A stretch of 64,000 nt of DNA from Streptomyces sp. DvalAA-43. Lineage in GTDB: Bacteria > Actinomycetota > Actinomycetes > Streptomycetales > Streptomycetaceae. The stretch is taken from NCBI RefSeq assembly GCF_900091725.1, contig NZ_FMBW01000006.1, positions 52,740-116,739 of the forward strand, in the 5' to 3' direction. This document shows, piece after piece, positions 45,641-53,312 of the stretch. Position 1 is the first letter of the stretch. Every line of letters starts with the position of its first letter. The position numbers and the translations under genes were made by a program. Below the pieces are notes generated by a model. The model was not told where the DNA came from and made no database searches. It saw only the letters and a list, made by a program, of their open reading frames with translations.

Positions 45641-45904
45641 CGACCGAGCGTGTCGGGGTGCCCGACTGGGCTGGGCGCTCATGGGCTTCTCCGGAGGCCG
45701 TCGTCATCGCGACGTCGCGGGGCGTGTTACGAAACCTTTCTCTGGGTACCGCAGGTCAAATGGCCTGGAGGTTCAAGAGATTTGACACCGGAAGCCACAT
45801 GCCCGAGAGTGCTCCCACTGCGGCACGAGTCTGCCCGCAGACAACGAAGCTCTCGACTTCCCTCAGGGAAGCGGGGGCTTTTCTTGTGCCCGCACCCATG
45901 AGTG

Positions 45905-45926
45905 AGCCCCGGTCCCCGCCGGGGCT
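45905..45926 (+). terminator. Hairpin with trailing T-rich tract
   Basis: AGCCCCGG (45905-45912) and CCGGGGCT (45919-45926) pair over six bases and are followed by TCTTTCGTTT. It lies directly upstream of the small membrane-protein gene at 45950, so it may terminate upstream transcription or attenuate that gene. Confidence 0.6.
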
Positions 45927-45949
45927 TCTTTCGTTTCCGGAGGTTCTTC

Positions 45950-46279
45950 GTGTTCGACCCGTGGTGGTTTGTGAGCGCAGCCTGTGTCGTCATTACGGTG
46001 CTCGCGATCCTGGTGATAGCGGTCCTGGCGATCGCGCGACGCGTGGTCGACAAGTCGCGTCCAGAAGACCTTCCCGCCGTTCTGGCTGGGCTCGGCGATG
46101 TGGTCGCCAGCCTGGCCTGCTTCTTTCCCTGGGGGAAGACGCGGGAGAATCCGCCGTCCGAGCCGGCGCTCCCGCAAGGTAGCGAGGTACTGCCCCCGCC
46201 GGTCACCATCGTGGCCGGCCGGCTGGCAGCCACCCATGCACTCAACCCGCCCGCAGCCCCCGGGGAGGTGAACCGATGA
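45950..46279 (+). CDS. Small single-pass membrane protein
   Basis: 109 residues from a GTG with CCGGAGG 7 bases upstream. The first 35 residues form one transmembrane helix (FVSAACVVITVLAILVIAVL). The remainder is cytoplasmic, with a Pro-rich stretch (ENPPSEPALPQGSEVLPPP). No family recognised. It overlaps the next gene by ATGA, so the two are coupled. Small membrane proteins like this are common in actinomycete plasmids and integrative elements. Confidence 0.6.
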   Translation: MFDPWWFVSAACVVITVLAILVIAVLAIARRVVDKSRPEDLPAVLAGLGDVVASLACFFPWGKTRENPPSEPALPQGSEVLPPPVTIVAGRLAATHALNPPAAPGEVNR

Positions 46280-46740
46280 GGCGTCAGCGTCCGTACCGTG
46301 ACACCACAGCGGAGCGGGCGGACATCAGCAGCATCGGGCTTGCGCTGAACTCGATCCAGAACCGGCGTGAGATCGGCATCGTGATCCTGCTCGTGATCTG
46401 GGGACTCTCGATGCAGGAGGCAGCCCGGCGCCTGGGCATTACTGAGAAGCAGGCCGAGGAGTTGCTGAATAAGGCCCTGAGCCGACTGCGGCATCCCAGC
46501 AGATCGACGAGCCTCCGCGATGAGATCGATGGCGATTTCGTAGCGCGGTCGCGGGAACTGCGCAGATGGGCCGATGCAGCGGCGCAGGCCATCGCTGTGA
46601 CCTGCGCCTGCGGCCGTAAGTTCCTGCCGGAAAACATCTTCCTGATCACGGGCGGTCGTCCCAAACGCTACTGCTCCAATGCCTGCAAGCAGGCTGTTTA
46701 CCGCGCTCGCAAGAAACAAACGCGATCCCGTGAGTCATGA
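46276..46740 (+). CDS. Sigma-like helix-turn-helix protein with C-terminal zinc-binding motif
   Basis: 154 residues. The central part (IGIVILLVIWGLSMQEAARR, LGITEKQAEELLNKALSRLR) looks like sigma-70 region 4 or another HTH. The C-terminus has C-x-C-G-R-K-F...RYCSNACKQAVYRARKK, four Cys arranged like short zinc-ribbon recognition motifs in plasmid/phage-associated Streptomyces proteins. It is coupled to the membrane protein upstream. Probably DNA-binding; role unknown. Confidence 0.6.
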   Translation: MRRQRPYRDTTAERADISSIGLALNSIQNRREIGIVILLVIWGLSMQEAARRLGITEKQAEELLNKALSRLRHPSRSTSLRDEIDGDFVARSRELRRWADAAAQAIAVTCACGRKFLPENIFLITGGRPKRYCSNACKQAVYRARKKQTRSRES

Positions 46741-46971
46741 CAGTGCAGTGCAGCCGGATCGGGGCTGAGCGGTCACGGCCGGGCGACGGCGGCCTTGGAC
46801 ATGCTCTTCCGACCGTCTCTGACGGACACCGAGCCGCCCACGACTGCCGCCGCCGCTACGGCTGTACCCCGGGCCAGAGCACTGATCCGGGGTACAGAGG
46901 GCTGGGTTGAAAAGCTGATCACCGATGGTGATGCAGGCCCAGCCGGTGGACACCGTACCGGGCGGCCGCGG

Positions 46972-47352
46972 TCAGCCGGCGTCGGGGAGGGCCCAGCCGG
47001 CGGGAAGGTTGAACAGGCGCTGCCCCCGGCGTTCGTTCTCCTGCCGGAGCGCGGTGGTCCAAGGCCAGGGGTCATCGCGCGGGAGGTAGGGGCAGACCAT
47101 GCGGTGCGCGATGCGGCACCGGGTTTCGGGGAGCGGTTCGGCGTCCCACAGGGTCATCGCGGCCCCGTCGGAGGTGAAGACCCACCGTCGGTGCGGAGGA
47201 ACAGTGTGCGCGGGGACGAGGATCCTCGGTTCGAGGAGTACCCAGTGACCGTCGTAGAGGGTGCGGTAGCGCTCTTGCGGGAGGCCGCAGTGCGGACAAC
47301 TGGGCGGCGCGGGTGGTGGCGGGGCGGTTGCGCCTTCGAGGGCGGCCTGCAC
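46972..47352 (-). CDS. DUF6083-type protein
   Basis: 126 residues if GTG 47352 is used; the start is uncertain because a plus-strand DciA-like frame overlaps it. SCPHCGLPQERYRTLYDGHW, VLLEPRILVPAHTVPPHRRW, CRIAHRMVCPYLPRDDPWPW and RRGQRLFNLP match the domain, with Cys pairs suggesting zinc binding. Function unknown; frequent in Streptomyces accessory regions. The 230 bp upstream of its stop side (46741-46971) contain no recognisable gene. Confidence 0.6.
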   Translation of the reverse strand: MQAALEGATAPPPPAPPSCPHCGLPQERYRTLYDGHWVLLEPRILVPAHTVPPHRRWVFTSDGAAMTLWDAEPLPETRCRIAHRMVCPYLPRDDPWPWTTALRQENERRGQRLFNLPAGWALPDAG

Positions 47353-47809
47353 CAGGCGCGCGAGGCCGCCAAGGCCCGCGGCGAGGGCGGCACCCGCAAG
47401 GCGAAGCGCCGGACCGGAACGACAGTGCGGCGTGACGGCCGGGAGCCGACTGGGTTCGCCGCGGTGCTCCAGGGCTCCTGATGGCCGACCGGGCCTGGGA
47501 CGTCCCGGCCGCTGGCGGAAGCATCCTGGACCAGTGGCCGGACGTTTGCGGCCGCGCTCTCGCCGAAGCTGGCCGCGCACGTTGTGGCGGTCACCTTCCA
47601 CGCGGAGACCGGACAGCTGGACCTGCGCCCGGACTCGCCCGCGTACGCCAAGCAGCTGCGCCTGATCAGCTCCCGGATCGTCGCCGCGGCAAGCGACGCG
47701 GTCGGCACCCAGGCGGTCCGCACCGTCCGCGTCCTGGCCGTGGGCGCCAGACTGTTTCATGAGGGTGTTGCAGATGTCCAGTCATTTGCAACAACTCATG
47801 AAACATGAT
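47335..47809 (+). pseudogene. DciA-like (DUF721) gene, frameshifted
   Basis: Segments in successive frames: LHQAREAAKARGEGGTRKAK, RRTGTTVRRDGREPTGF; then MADRAWDVPAAGGSILDQWP; then AVTFHAETGQLDLRPDSPAY, QLRLISSRIVAAASDAVG and TVRVLAVG. Together they are a DciA-type protein (about 150 residues) with shifts near 47478 and 47570. DciA loads the replicative helicase in many bacteria; plasmid copies exist. As read it is broken. Confidence 0.6.
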
Positions 47810-47865
47810 TGCCGCAGGTGGACCGCCGGGCGGCCGGGTGTTTCATGAGCGACCACCTATGAAAC
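47754..47865. repeat. Cluster of GTTTCAT(GAG) inverted repeats
   Basis: GTTTCATGAG (47754-47763) pairs with CTCATGAAAC (47795-47804), with an inner pair GTTGCA/TGCAAC. A second pair is GTTTCATGAG (47840-47849) and ATGAAAC (47859-47865). The half-site resembles the Streptomyces parS half (GTTTCAC) but the arms are spaced apart. Could be operators or partition-type sites. Confidence 0.6.
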
Positions 47866-48216
47866 AGGCACAATAGGAAGTCAGCGTTCCCGTGCCGCTG
47901 CGGCCGCCCGGCGAGCTGGGCCGAACAGCGTTCAGGAAGGGTGTGCGTGGTCAGCCGCCGCCGTATCGTCGGGTAAACCCCAGCTCTCACCCTCATTCAG
48001 GGCAGTCTTTAGCGTGGCGCTTCTTCTCAGCCGTGCAGTGGAGACGGGTTGAGCTGTCGCTCTTGCATCGGCCCCTTCGCCGCGGCTGATGCAGGTGAAC
48101 ACCGACTGAGTTCCGCATCACGTTCTTCACGCCCTGGCTGGCATCTTGGAACCGCCGGAGGGGCTGCCGCGCGGAGCGGGCCCCTCCGGCTCGCTGCTGG
48201 ATGCCAGCGCTCAGGT
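47866..48216. other. No recognisable gene
   Basis: Between the GTTTCAT repeats and the SnoaL-like gene no frame has a start plus motif on either strand. It probably contains the transcription end of the SnoaL-like gene; a GC-rich imperfect hairpin lies near 48150-48190. Confidence 0.5.
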
Positions 48217-48666
48217 TCAGGCGGTCGGGATGATGCCGAGCTGCTGGAGGACCTTCACGCCGTCGTCGAGTCCGAGCTCCTCGACGATGAGACCGCCCTC
48301 GACCTTGAGCACCGTCGTGCCGGTGAAGCGGAGCGTCTTGCCGGATGCCGCCGGGACGGAGCCGATGGGAAGGTCGTCGAAGACGATCGGCCCCGTGTGC
48401 GTGCCGCCGCCCTCCCACTGCCCGACGACGTAGTCGCCCTCGGCGATGAGGTCCGCGGTGCCCCAGAAATTGAGGTCCGGGAACGCGGTGCGGAAGTTGG
48501 TCGCGAACGCGCGCACCTCGTCTCGGCCACGCATGGGCTTGTGCAGCGAGTACTCGAACCGGATGTCGGGAGCGGCGAGCTCATCGATGATGTCGGGGTT
48601 GAAGGGGTTGCCCCAGAACTCGGTGAACCACCGGCCGACGATGGCCTTGTTCTTTTCGAGCGACAT
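48217..48666 (-). CDS. SnoaL-like (NTF2-fold) ester cyclase family protein
   Basis: 149 residues from ATG with AAAGGAC upstream. MSLEKNKAIVGRWFTEFWGN, FPDLNFWGTADLIAEGDYVV and GGGTHTGPIVFDDLPIGSVP match SnoaL-like polyketide-cyclase family proteins of the NTF2 fold. Many stand-alone members have unknown substrates. No biosynthetic genes adjoin it. Confidence 0.8.
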   Translation of the reverse strand: MSLEKNKAIVGRWFTEFWGNPFNPDIIDELAAPDIRFEYSLHKPMRGRDEVRAFATNFRTAFPDLNFWGTADLIAEGDYVVGQWEGGGTHTGPIVFDDLPIGSVPAASGKTLRFTGTTVLKVEGGLIVEELGLDDGVKVLQQLGIIPTA

Positions 48667-48973
48667 GGGTTTGTCCTTTCTGTTGTTGTCACCGATCCGC
48701 CAGTGGGCGTGGTGACATTCCGAAGACGTTGACAGGATTAGATATGTGAGATCGGCGGTGAGTATTTATGGAATCGAACTGAAGAACGTGCGGTACTGGT
48801 GGGTGGTGCCGTTCAGGGAGTTCAGCGAGAATTGGCGTCGGCTCTGCGGATGCCATGAAATGAATCGGTCCTCAGGGCGGTCGCGAGGTAGCCGTGCGGC
48901 TCTCACGGCCGGCTGCGGCAAGGCCGGGTGGCGAGAGGGGTACGGGAAAAGGCTGTGCAGCGTGCGCCTTCGG
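48667..48973. other. No recognisable gene
   Basis: Upstream region of the SnoaL-like gene. A plus-strand frame starting MRSAVSIYGIELKNVRYWWV looks AT-richer than its surroundings and could be a small relic, but no family is recognised. A possible promoter lies near 48735-48765. Confidence 0.4.
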
Positions 48974-49447
48974 TCAGGCGGCTGCTTCGATGGGGTGCAA
49001 GCCGAGGGCCTCGTAGATGGCTGCTGTTGCTGTGCCGCCTTGGACGATCACGTGGTCGATGCCGGCCGCACGGGCGTTGCGCAGGAGTTCAATCTTGAGC
49101 GCGTGTGCCACCCATGTTTCCTGAGTGGGCTCCATCCACGTCACGACATCGCGAGCTGTGTCGCCGGTGGGGTCGATGACCGAGATGCCGACCGTTTCGT
49201 TGCCCTGGCACGCTACAACGACGAGGCTTTCGCCGCGGATTGTGAAGGGCATCACGTCGATTCTACCGAACAGCATGGCGGACTGGAGAAGATCTCCGAC
49301 TGCACTGCCGAGCTGGGTCGCCCGGGGCCCTTTCTCTGAGAGGTTCGGGAAGGAGTACGTAGCAGCGGTTGCGCGCTGTCTCTCCGTCCAGTAGTTGGCG
49401 GCGTTGAAATCGGTCAGGTCGTACTTCATGCCTTGCCGACCGGCCAT
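48974..49447 (-). CDS. Unrecognised protein, possibly GNAT-like
   Basis: 157 residues from an ATG with an ideal AGGAGG 6 bases upstream, so expression is likely. The C-terminal half (VVTWMEPTQETWVAHALKIE, LLRNARAAGIDHVIVQGGTA, AIYEALGLHP) resembles the end of acetyltransferase domains, but the acetyl-CoA loop (Q/R-xxG-x-G/A) is not visible. A TTATAT box about 25 bases upstream could be the -10. Function unknown. Confidence 0.55.
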   Translation of the reverse strand: MAGRQGMKYDLTDFNAANYWTERQRATAATYSFPNLSEKGPRATQLGSAVGDLLQSAMLFGRIDVMPFTIRGESLVVVACQGNETVGISVIDPTGDTARDVVTWMEPTQETWVAHALKIELLRNARAAGIDHVIVQGGTATAAIYEALGLHPIEAAA

Positions 49448-49480
49448 TCTTTTCCTCCTGCACGCCTCATATAACGGCGA

Positions 49481-49516
49481 TGCCCGTGGCCGTCGGGCGC
49501 GTGACGGCCACGGGCA
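49481..49516 (-). terminator. Strong hairpin ending the alkylation-repair operon
   Basis: A perfect 14-bp stem (TGCCCGTGGCCGTC at 49481-49494 with its complement at 49503-49516) over an 8-base loop, about 95 bp beyond the stop of the last operon gene. It insulates the gene starting at 49447. Confidence 0.75.
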
Positions 49517-49610
49517 CGCTGAGCTGACCGGGGTCAGCGGCGCCGGGCGATTGCCGCCCGGCACGGAGAAGACGTCGGCTCGCGCAGAAGTGTGAGATCC
49601 GGATCTGCCT

Positions 49611-50483
49611 TCAGGCGCGCGTCCGTCCCTGCTCGGGCGCTGCGTAGGCGGCGTCCGCCCATAGGTGCATGAGCGCGTAGGAGCGCCATGGCGCCCATCT
49701 CTCGGCGATGGTCCGGGCCTGGTCGGCACTGACGGATCCGAGTGCCCTGCGGGCGACGAGGTCGCCGGGGGCGAAGGTGTCGGGGTGCTGCAGTGCGCGC
49801 ACGGTGAGGTAGTCCGCGGTCCAGGGGCCGATGCCGGGGAGCGCGAGCAGAGCTCGGCGGGCCTCGGCGGCGGTGAGGTGTGCGAGCGTGAATCCGTCCG
49901 CCCATTCCTGGGCGACGGCCCGGAGGGTGCGGGTCCGCGCGCCGGTGAGGCCGACGGCCGCCTGGAGTTCCGCGTCGGGGATCGCGGCGAGTTCCCGTGG
50001 GGCGGGAAGAGTCCTCAGCCCGGCCGCCGGTGTCCCGTAGGCGGCGGCGAGCCTGCCCATGAAGGTGCGGGCGGCGGCGAGCGAGACCTGCTGGCCGACG
50101 ACCGTGGCGGTCACCGCTTCGAACTCGTCGGGGTAGCCGATGAGCCGGAGGCCGGGCCGGCGCTGGACCAGGGGGCGGATCAGCGGGTCCGCGGCGAGGG
50201 CGCCGGCGATACGCGTGGTGCCGGAGTCGAGGTCCAGCCAGCGGCGGATCGGCGCCGCCAGGCCGCCGGGGTCGGGGATCTCGTCGGGCACGTCGGCGAT
50301 GACCTCGTCCTCGGTGAAGGTCACCGTCACCCGCACGTGCGTTTCCCCATGGGACAGGAGCCGGGTGTGGGTGCGGCCCGGGATGTCCGTCTGTTCGGCT
50401 CCCGGGACCGCGTGGGCGGCCAGCATCCGCAGCGCGATCCCGGGGTCGGTGGGGCCTTGGGGGAAGAGGCGGAGCAGGGTCAC
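49611..50483 (-). CDS. alkA: DNA-3-methyladenine glycosylase II (AlkA family)
   Basis: 290 residues from a GTG that overlaps the Tag gene stop (GTGA). An N-terminal AlkA beta-domain (about 1-95) is followed by the helix-hairpin-helix fold: VGQQVSLAAARTFMGRL, then LPGIGPWTADYLTVRALQHP (hairpin) and DTFAPGDLVARRALG with the catalytic Asp in PGDL. It excises alkylated purines and pyrimidines by base removal. Last gene of the sigma-led alkylation-repair operon. In other actinomycetes AlkA may be fused to Ada; here it stands alone. Confidence 0.85.
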   Translation of the reverse strand: MTLLRLFPQGPTDPGIALRMLAAHAVPGAEQTDIPGRTHTRLLSHGETHVRVTVTFTEDEVIADVPDEIPDPGGLAAPIRRWLDLDSGTTRIAGALAADPLIRPLVQRRPGLRLIGYPDEFEAVTATVVGQQVSLAAARTFMGRLAAAYGTPAAGLRTLPAPRELAAIPDAELQAAVGLTGARTRTLRAVAQEWADGFTLAHLTAAEARRALLALPGIGPWTADYLTVRALQHPDTFAPGDLVARRALGSVSADQARTIAERWAPWRSYALMHLWADAAYAAPEQGRTRA

Positions 50484-51100
50484 GGTGCCCAGATTCCGGA
50501 GCTGCCGCGCCGGTGCGAGTCCAGCAGGTGGGTGTCGATGATGCCGATCGCCTCCATGAGCGCGTACATGGTGGTCGGGCCGACGAAGGCGAAGCCGCGC
50601 CGTCGCAGTTCCTTCGACAGCGCGGTGGACTCGGCGGACTTCGTGGGGATCTCCGCGAAGGTCCGGGGGCGGGGGGTGGTCTCGGGCTGGAAGGACCAGA
50701 CCAGATCGGCCAGGCCCATGTCCTCGCGCAGTCTGACGGTGGCGCGGGCGTTGGTGACGGCCGCCTCGATCTTCTGCCGGTTGCGCACGATGCCGGCGTC
50801 GGCCATCAGCCGTTCGATGTCGGTCTCGGTGTACGCGCCGACCGAGTCCGGATCGAAGTCGTCGAACGCCTGGCGGAACGCGGGTCGTTTGCGCAGGATC
50901 GTCGCCCAGGACAGGCCCGCCTGGAAGCCTTCGAGGCTGACGCGTTCGTAGACGCCGTGTTCGTCGGTGACCGGCATGCCCCATTCGGAGTCGTAGTAGT
51001 CGCGCAGCAGGGGATCGACGGCCGCCCACGCGGGGCGGGCGAGTCCGTCGTCTCCGACGACGACGCCGGGGTCGGCGGTGGTAGTGGCTTGCTGTGTCAC
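50480..51100 (-). CDS. tag: DNA-3-methyladenine glycosylase I (Tag)
   Basis: 206 residues from a GTG. DYYDSEWGMPVTDEHGVYER, VSLEGFQAGLSWATILRKRP (with the conserved Glu of LEGFQAGLSW), NRQKIEAAVTNARA and RRGFAFVGPTTMYALMEAIG are Tag landmarks. The zinc snap (C...H-x-C-x-C) appears reduced: only H194 and few Cys at the end (DTHLLDSHRRG), so zinc binding may be lost. Removes 3-methyladenine. Overlaps alkA and follows alkB by 4 bp. Confidence 0.85.
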   Translation of the reverse strand: MTQQATTTADPGVVVGDDGLARPAWAAVDPLLRDYYDSEWGMPVTDEHGVYERVSLEGFQAGLSWATILRKRPAFRQAFDDFDPDSVGAYTETDIERLMADAGIVRNRQKIEAAVTNARATVRLREDMGLADLVWSFQPETTPRPRTFAEIPTKSAESTALSKELRRRGFAFVGPTTMYALMEAIGIIDTHLLDSHRRGSSGIWAP

Positions 51101-51104
51101 GCGA

Positions 51105-51776
51105 TCACCCGTCGAGCCCTGTCACACGCATCGTGATGTTGATCCGGCCGCCGCTGATGCCGCATCCCGCGGGGGCGGTGTCCTGGTGCACTTTGGTGAC
51201 ACCGTGGTAGGCGAGGCGGGCGGGCCCGCCGAAGACGAAGAGGTCGCCGGAGGCCAGCAGCAGGTCCGTGTACGGTTTTCCGCGGCTTTCGGTGTTGCCG
51301 AAGCGGAAGGTGCAGGTGTCGCCGATGGACAGCGACACGACCGGGGCTCGGGACTCCTCGTCCTTGTCCTGGTGCATTCCCAGGCGGGCCTGGGCGTCGT
51401 AATGGTTCACCAGCGCGGTGTCGGGCGTGTACGAGGCGGTCGTGGCCGTGTCGTACCCGGCGGCCCGAAGGGCGCTGCGTCCCAGACGGACCATCCAGTC
51501 GGGGAACGCAAGGACACGGGCGCCGTTCACGTCGGTGGCCCGCCGCGTGTACCGGTACGGCTGCCAGTGCCAGCCCAGGCATACGGTGCGCACGGACATC
51601 TGGTGGCCGCTGACCGTCGCGGCGCGCGGGGGGACTGGGCCTCGCACCCACTCGTGGAACCGGTCCGTGATCCACTTCTGCTGTCCCACGGGCAGCCAGT
51701 CGGGGATGTGGGTGGCGCCCGGGGAGATGTCTCCCGCGTCGCGGTCGGGCAGCTGTGGGGTGAACAGCGCGGTCAT
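51105..51776 (-). CDS. alkB: AlkB-type alpha-ketoglutarate-dependent DNA dioxygenase
   Basis: 223 residues; the ATG overlaps the upstream stop (ATGA). The iron ligands H135-x-D137 (GMHQDKDE), the distal His (LAYHGV), the substrate motif NHYDAQARLG and 2OG-binding Arg residues in RINITMR are all present. Oxidative demethylation of 1-methyladenine and 3-methylcytosine. Coupled in the operon with Tag and AlkA, so direct reversal and base excision are co-expressed. Confidence 0.9.
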   Translation of the reverse strand: MTALFTPQLPDRDAGDISPGATHIPDWLPVGQQKWITDRFHEWVRGPVPPRAATVSGHQMSVRTVCLGWHWQPYRYTRRATDVNGARVLAFPDWMVRLGRSALRAAGYDTATTASYTPDTALVNHYDAQARLGMHQDKDEESRAPVVSLSIGDTCTFRFGNTESRGKPYTDLLLASGDLFVFGGPARLAYHGVTKVHQDTAPAGCGISGGRINITMRVTGLDG

Positions 51777-52297
51777 GGCCTGTCCTGTGTGAGGGTGGGG
51801 TGCTGGAGGGAGTCGTCCTCGACGAGCCAGGTGGTGCCGTGGGCGGTCGCGCCGACCAGGCCGTTGAGGTTGATCAGGCCGACGAGTGCGAGCGTGCGCG
51901 GATCGCCGACCGCAGCGGTCGCCAGGGTGCGTTCGGGGCGCCACGGGGTCGACCACAGCAGGCGCCGGGTCATCTGCGCCCAGCCGGTCGCCGGGCCGGC
52001 CATCACCCACAGGTCAGGATCGGCGGCGGCGAACCGTGACGCGTGGCGCAGCCAGGAGGCGCCGGTCTCGGGCCAGGTGATCGTGCCGAGGGCCACGCCT
52101 CCCGCGCGGTCCCAGGCCGATTCGACCAGGCGGGCGGTCTCACGTGCGCGGGGGGTGCGGCCGGATCCGATCATGATGGTGTGGGCCTGGCGGCCGTGCG
52201 CCAGCCGCACGAGGGCTGCGACCTCGGCGTCCGTCGCCGTCAGGTCCGCTTCGTAGCTCGTCGGCCTCTTCAGCAGGGGGCTGGTCAGGGGGTCCAT
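51773..52297 (-). CDS. Unrecognised protein of the alkylation-repair operon
   Basis: 174 residues. It reads LTATDAEVAALVRLAHGRQA, HTIMIGSGRTPRARETARLV, DLWVMAGPATGWAQMTRRLL and ends LINLNGLVGATAHGTTWLVE. No catalytic signature is recognised; it looks like a small alpha/beta protein. It overlaps alkB by ATGA, and the Ada-type zinc gene by 13 bp, so co-expression is certain in layout. Possibly a repair accessory protein. Confidence 0.6.
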   Translation of the reverse strand: MDPLTSPLLKRPTSYEADLTATDAEVAALVRLAHGRQAHTIMIGSGRTPRARETARLVESAWDRAGGVALGTITWPETGASWLRHASRFAAADPDLWVMAGPATGWAQMTRRLLWSTPWRPERTLATAAVGDPRTLALVGLINLNGLVGATAHGTTWLVEDDSLQHPTLTQDRP

Positions 52298-52575
52298 GGT
52301 CGGCCGTTCTCTCGGGTGGTCTTCCACCGCTGATAGCGGTCCTTGCAGCATGTTCCGCAGGGGCGGAACCCGGCGGCGACGGCCGTGGCCTCGTCGGCGA
52401 AGAAGACCCGGTGCCTCACGTAGCCGCCGCGAGCGATGGCCCGCAGCGCGGCAGGGCAGTCGAGCCGTCCGTAGATCTTCGAGCCACGGTGGCCGGCCCA
52501 TTCTCCTTTCACTGGCGACCGGTAGGGCCGGCCGTCGGCCCCGAGAAGGGTGTAGGTGTTCATCGCGTCGCTCAC
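52285..52575 (-). CDS. Stand-alone Ada-type metal-binding domain protein
   Basis: 96 residues from a GTG overlapping the upstream stop (GTGA). GSKIYGRLDCPAALRAIARG, HRVFFADEATAVAAGFRPCG and TCC match the Ada zinc domain (IYC-x3-C...NV-FF--p-eAe-aGfRpCk-C). The first Cys (IYC) is Gly here, leaving three Cys and possibly altered metal binding or methyl-acceptor function. In Ada this domain senses methyl-phosphotriesters and activates transcription; here it has no AraC DNA-binding domain. Confidence 0.75.
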   Translation of the reverse strand: MSDAMNTYTLLGADGRPYRSPVKGEWAGHRGSKIYGRLDCPAALRAIARGGYVRHRVFFADEATAVAAGFRPCGTCCKDRYQRWKTTRENGRPWTP

Positions 52576-53312
52576 GCGGCGTCATGGAAGACGAGGGCAA
52601 GGGTGTGGCGCTCGCCGGACCGGATGGCGGACACACCGTGGCGAACGGGCGCGGCGGACCATCCGCGGGCGGACCTGACCGGCCGGTCACGGGTGGTGAA
52701 CAGGTACCCGTGACCGTGCGGCAGCAGCGTGGAGGTGCCCCGGGACTGGGCGCGGGGGCGCTGTTCGAGGAGCAGGAACTCGCCGCCCGTGTGATCCACA
52801 CCGGGCTCGTTGAGGTTGATCACGACCTGCAGCGGGAACACGAGGTCGCCGTACAGGTCGCGGTGCAGAGCGTTCCAGTCCTTCTCCCGGTAGCGGAGCA
52901 GGATCGCCGTGGACTTCGTCTGCCCGGCGTCGTGGCACATCTGCAGCCACTCGTCGAGCGAGTCCGGCCACGGCGCGGGCCGGCCGAGTTTGGCCCACCA
53001 GTCCCGGGCGATGGGCAGCAGCCTGGGGTACAACGCCTGCTTGAGCCGCTTGACCGGTTCGGGGTAGGGGGTGTCGAGATACCGGTACTGGCCCTCGCCG
53101 AAACGGTGCCGGCCCATGTCGACGGTGCTGCGGAACAGGCCGTCCTGCCCGTACAGCTCCCTGATCTCCGCGCTCTCCTCGGGAGTCAGCAGCTGCGGCA
53201 GCAGCGCGCCCCCGTACTCGTCGATCTCCGCGGTGATCGCCTGCCAGTCGCCGGACTCGACACGACGGCCCCATCGGTCCGTCCTCTCGGCGGTCGCCTC
53301 GGTGATGCTCAT
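52572..53312 (-). CDS. 2OG-Fe(II) oxygenase
   Basis: 246 residues. The iron motif H-x-D in WNALHRDLYGDLVFP, the distal His in RHGVSAI, and RSGERHTLAL for 2-oxoglutarate are visible. The double-stranded beta-helix is of the prolyl-hydroxylase-like type, not AlkB-like. In this alkylation operon it may oxidatively demethylate a nucleic-acid or protein substrate; unproven. The ATG overlaps the upstream Ogt stop (ATGA). Confidence 0.8.
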   Translation of the reverse strand: MSITEATAERTDRWGRRVESGDWQAITAEIDEYGGALLPQLLTPEESAEIRELYGQDGLFRSTVDMGRHRFGEGQYRYLDTPYPEPVKRLKQALYPRLLPIARDWWAKLGRPAPWPDSLDEWLQMCHDAGQTKSTAILLRYREKDWNALHRDLYGDLVFPLQVVINLNEPGVDHTGGEFLLLEQRPRAQSRGTSTLLPHGHGYLFTTRDRPVRSARGWSAAPVRHGVSAIRSGERHTLALVFHDAA

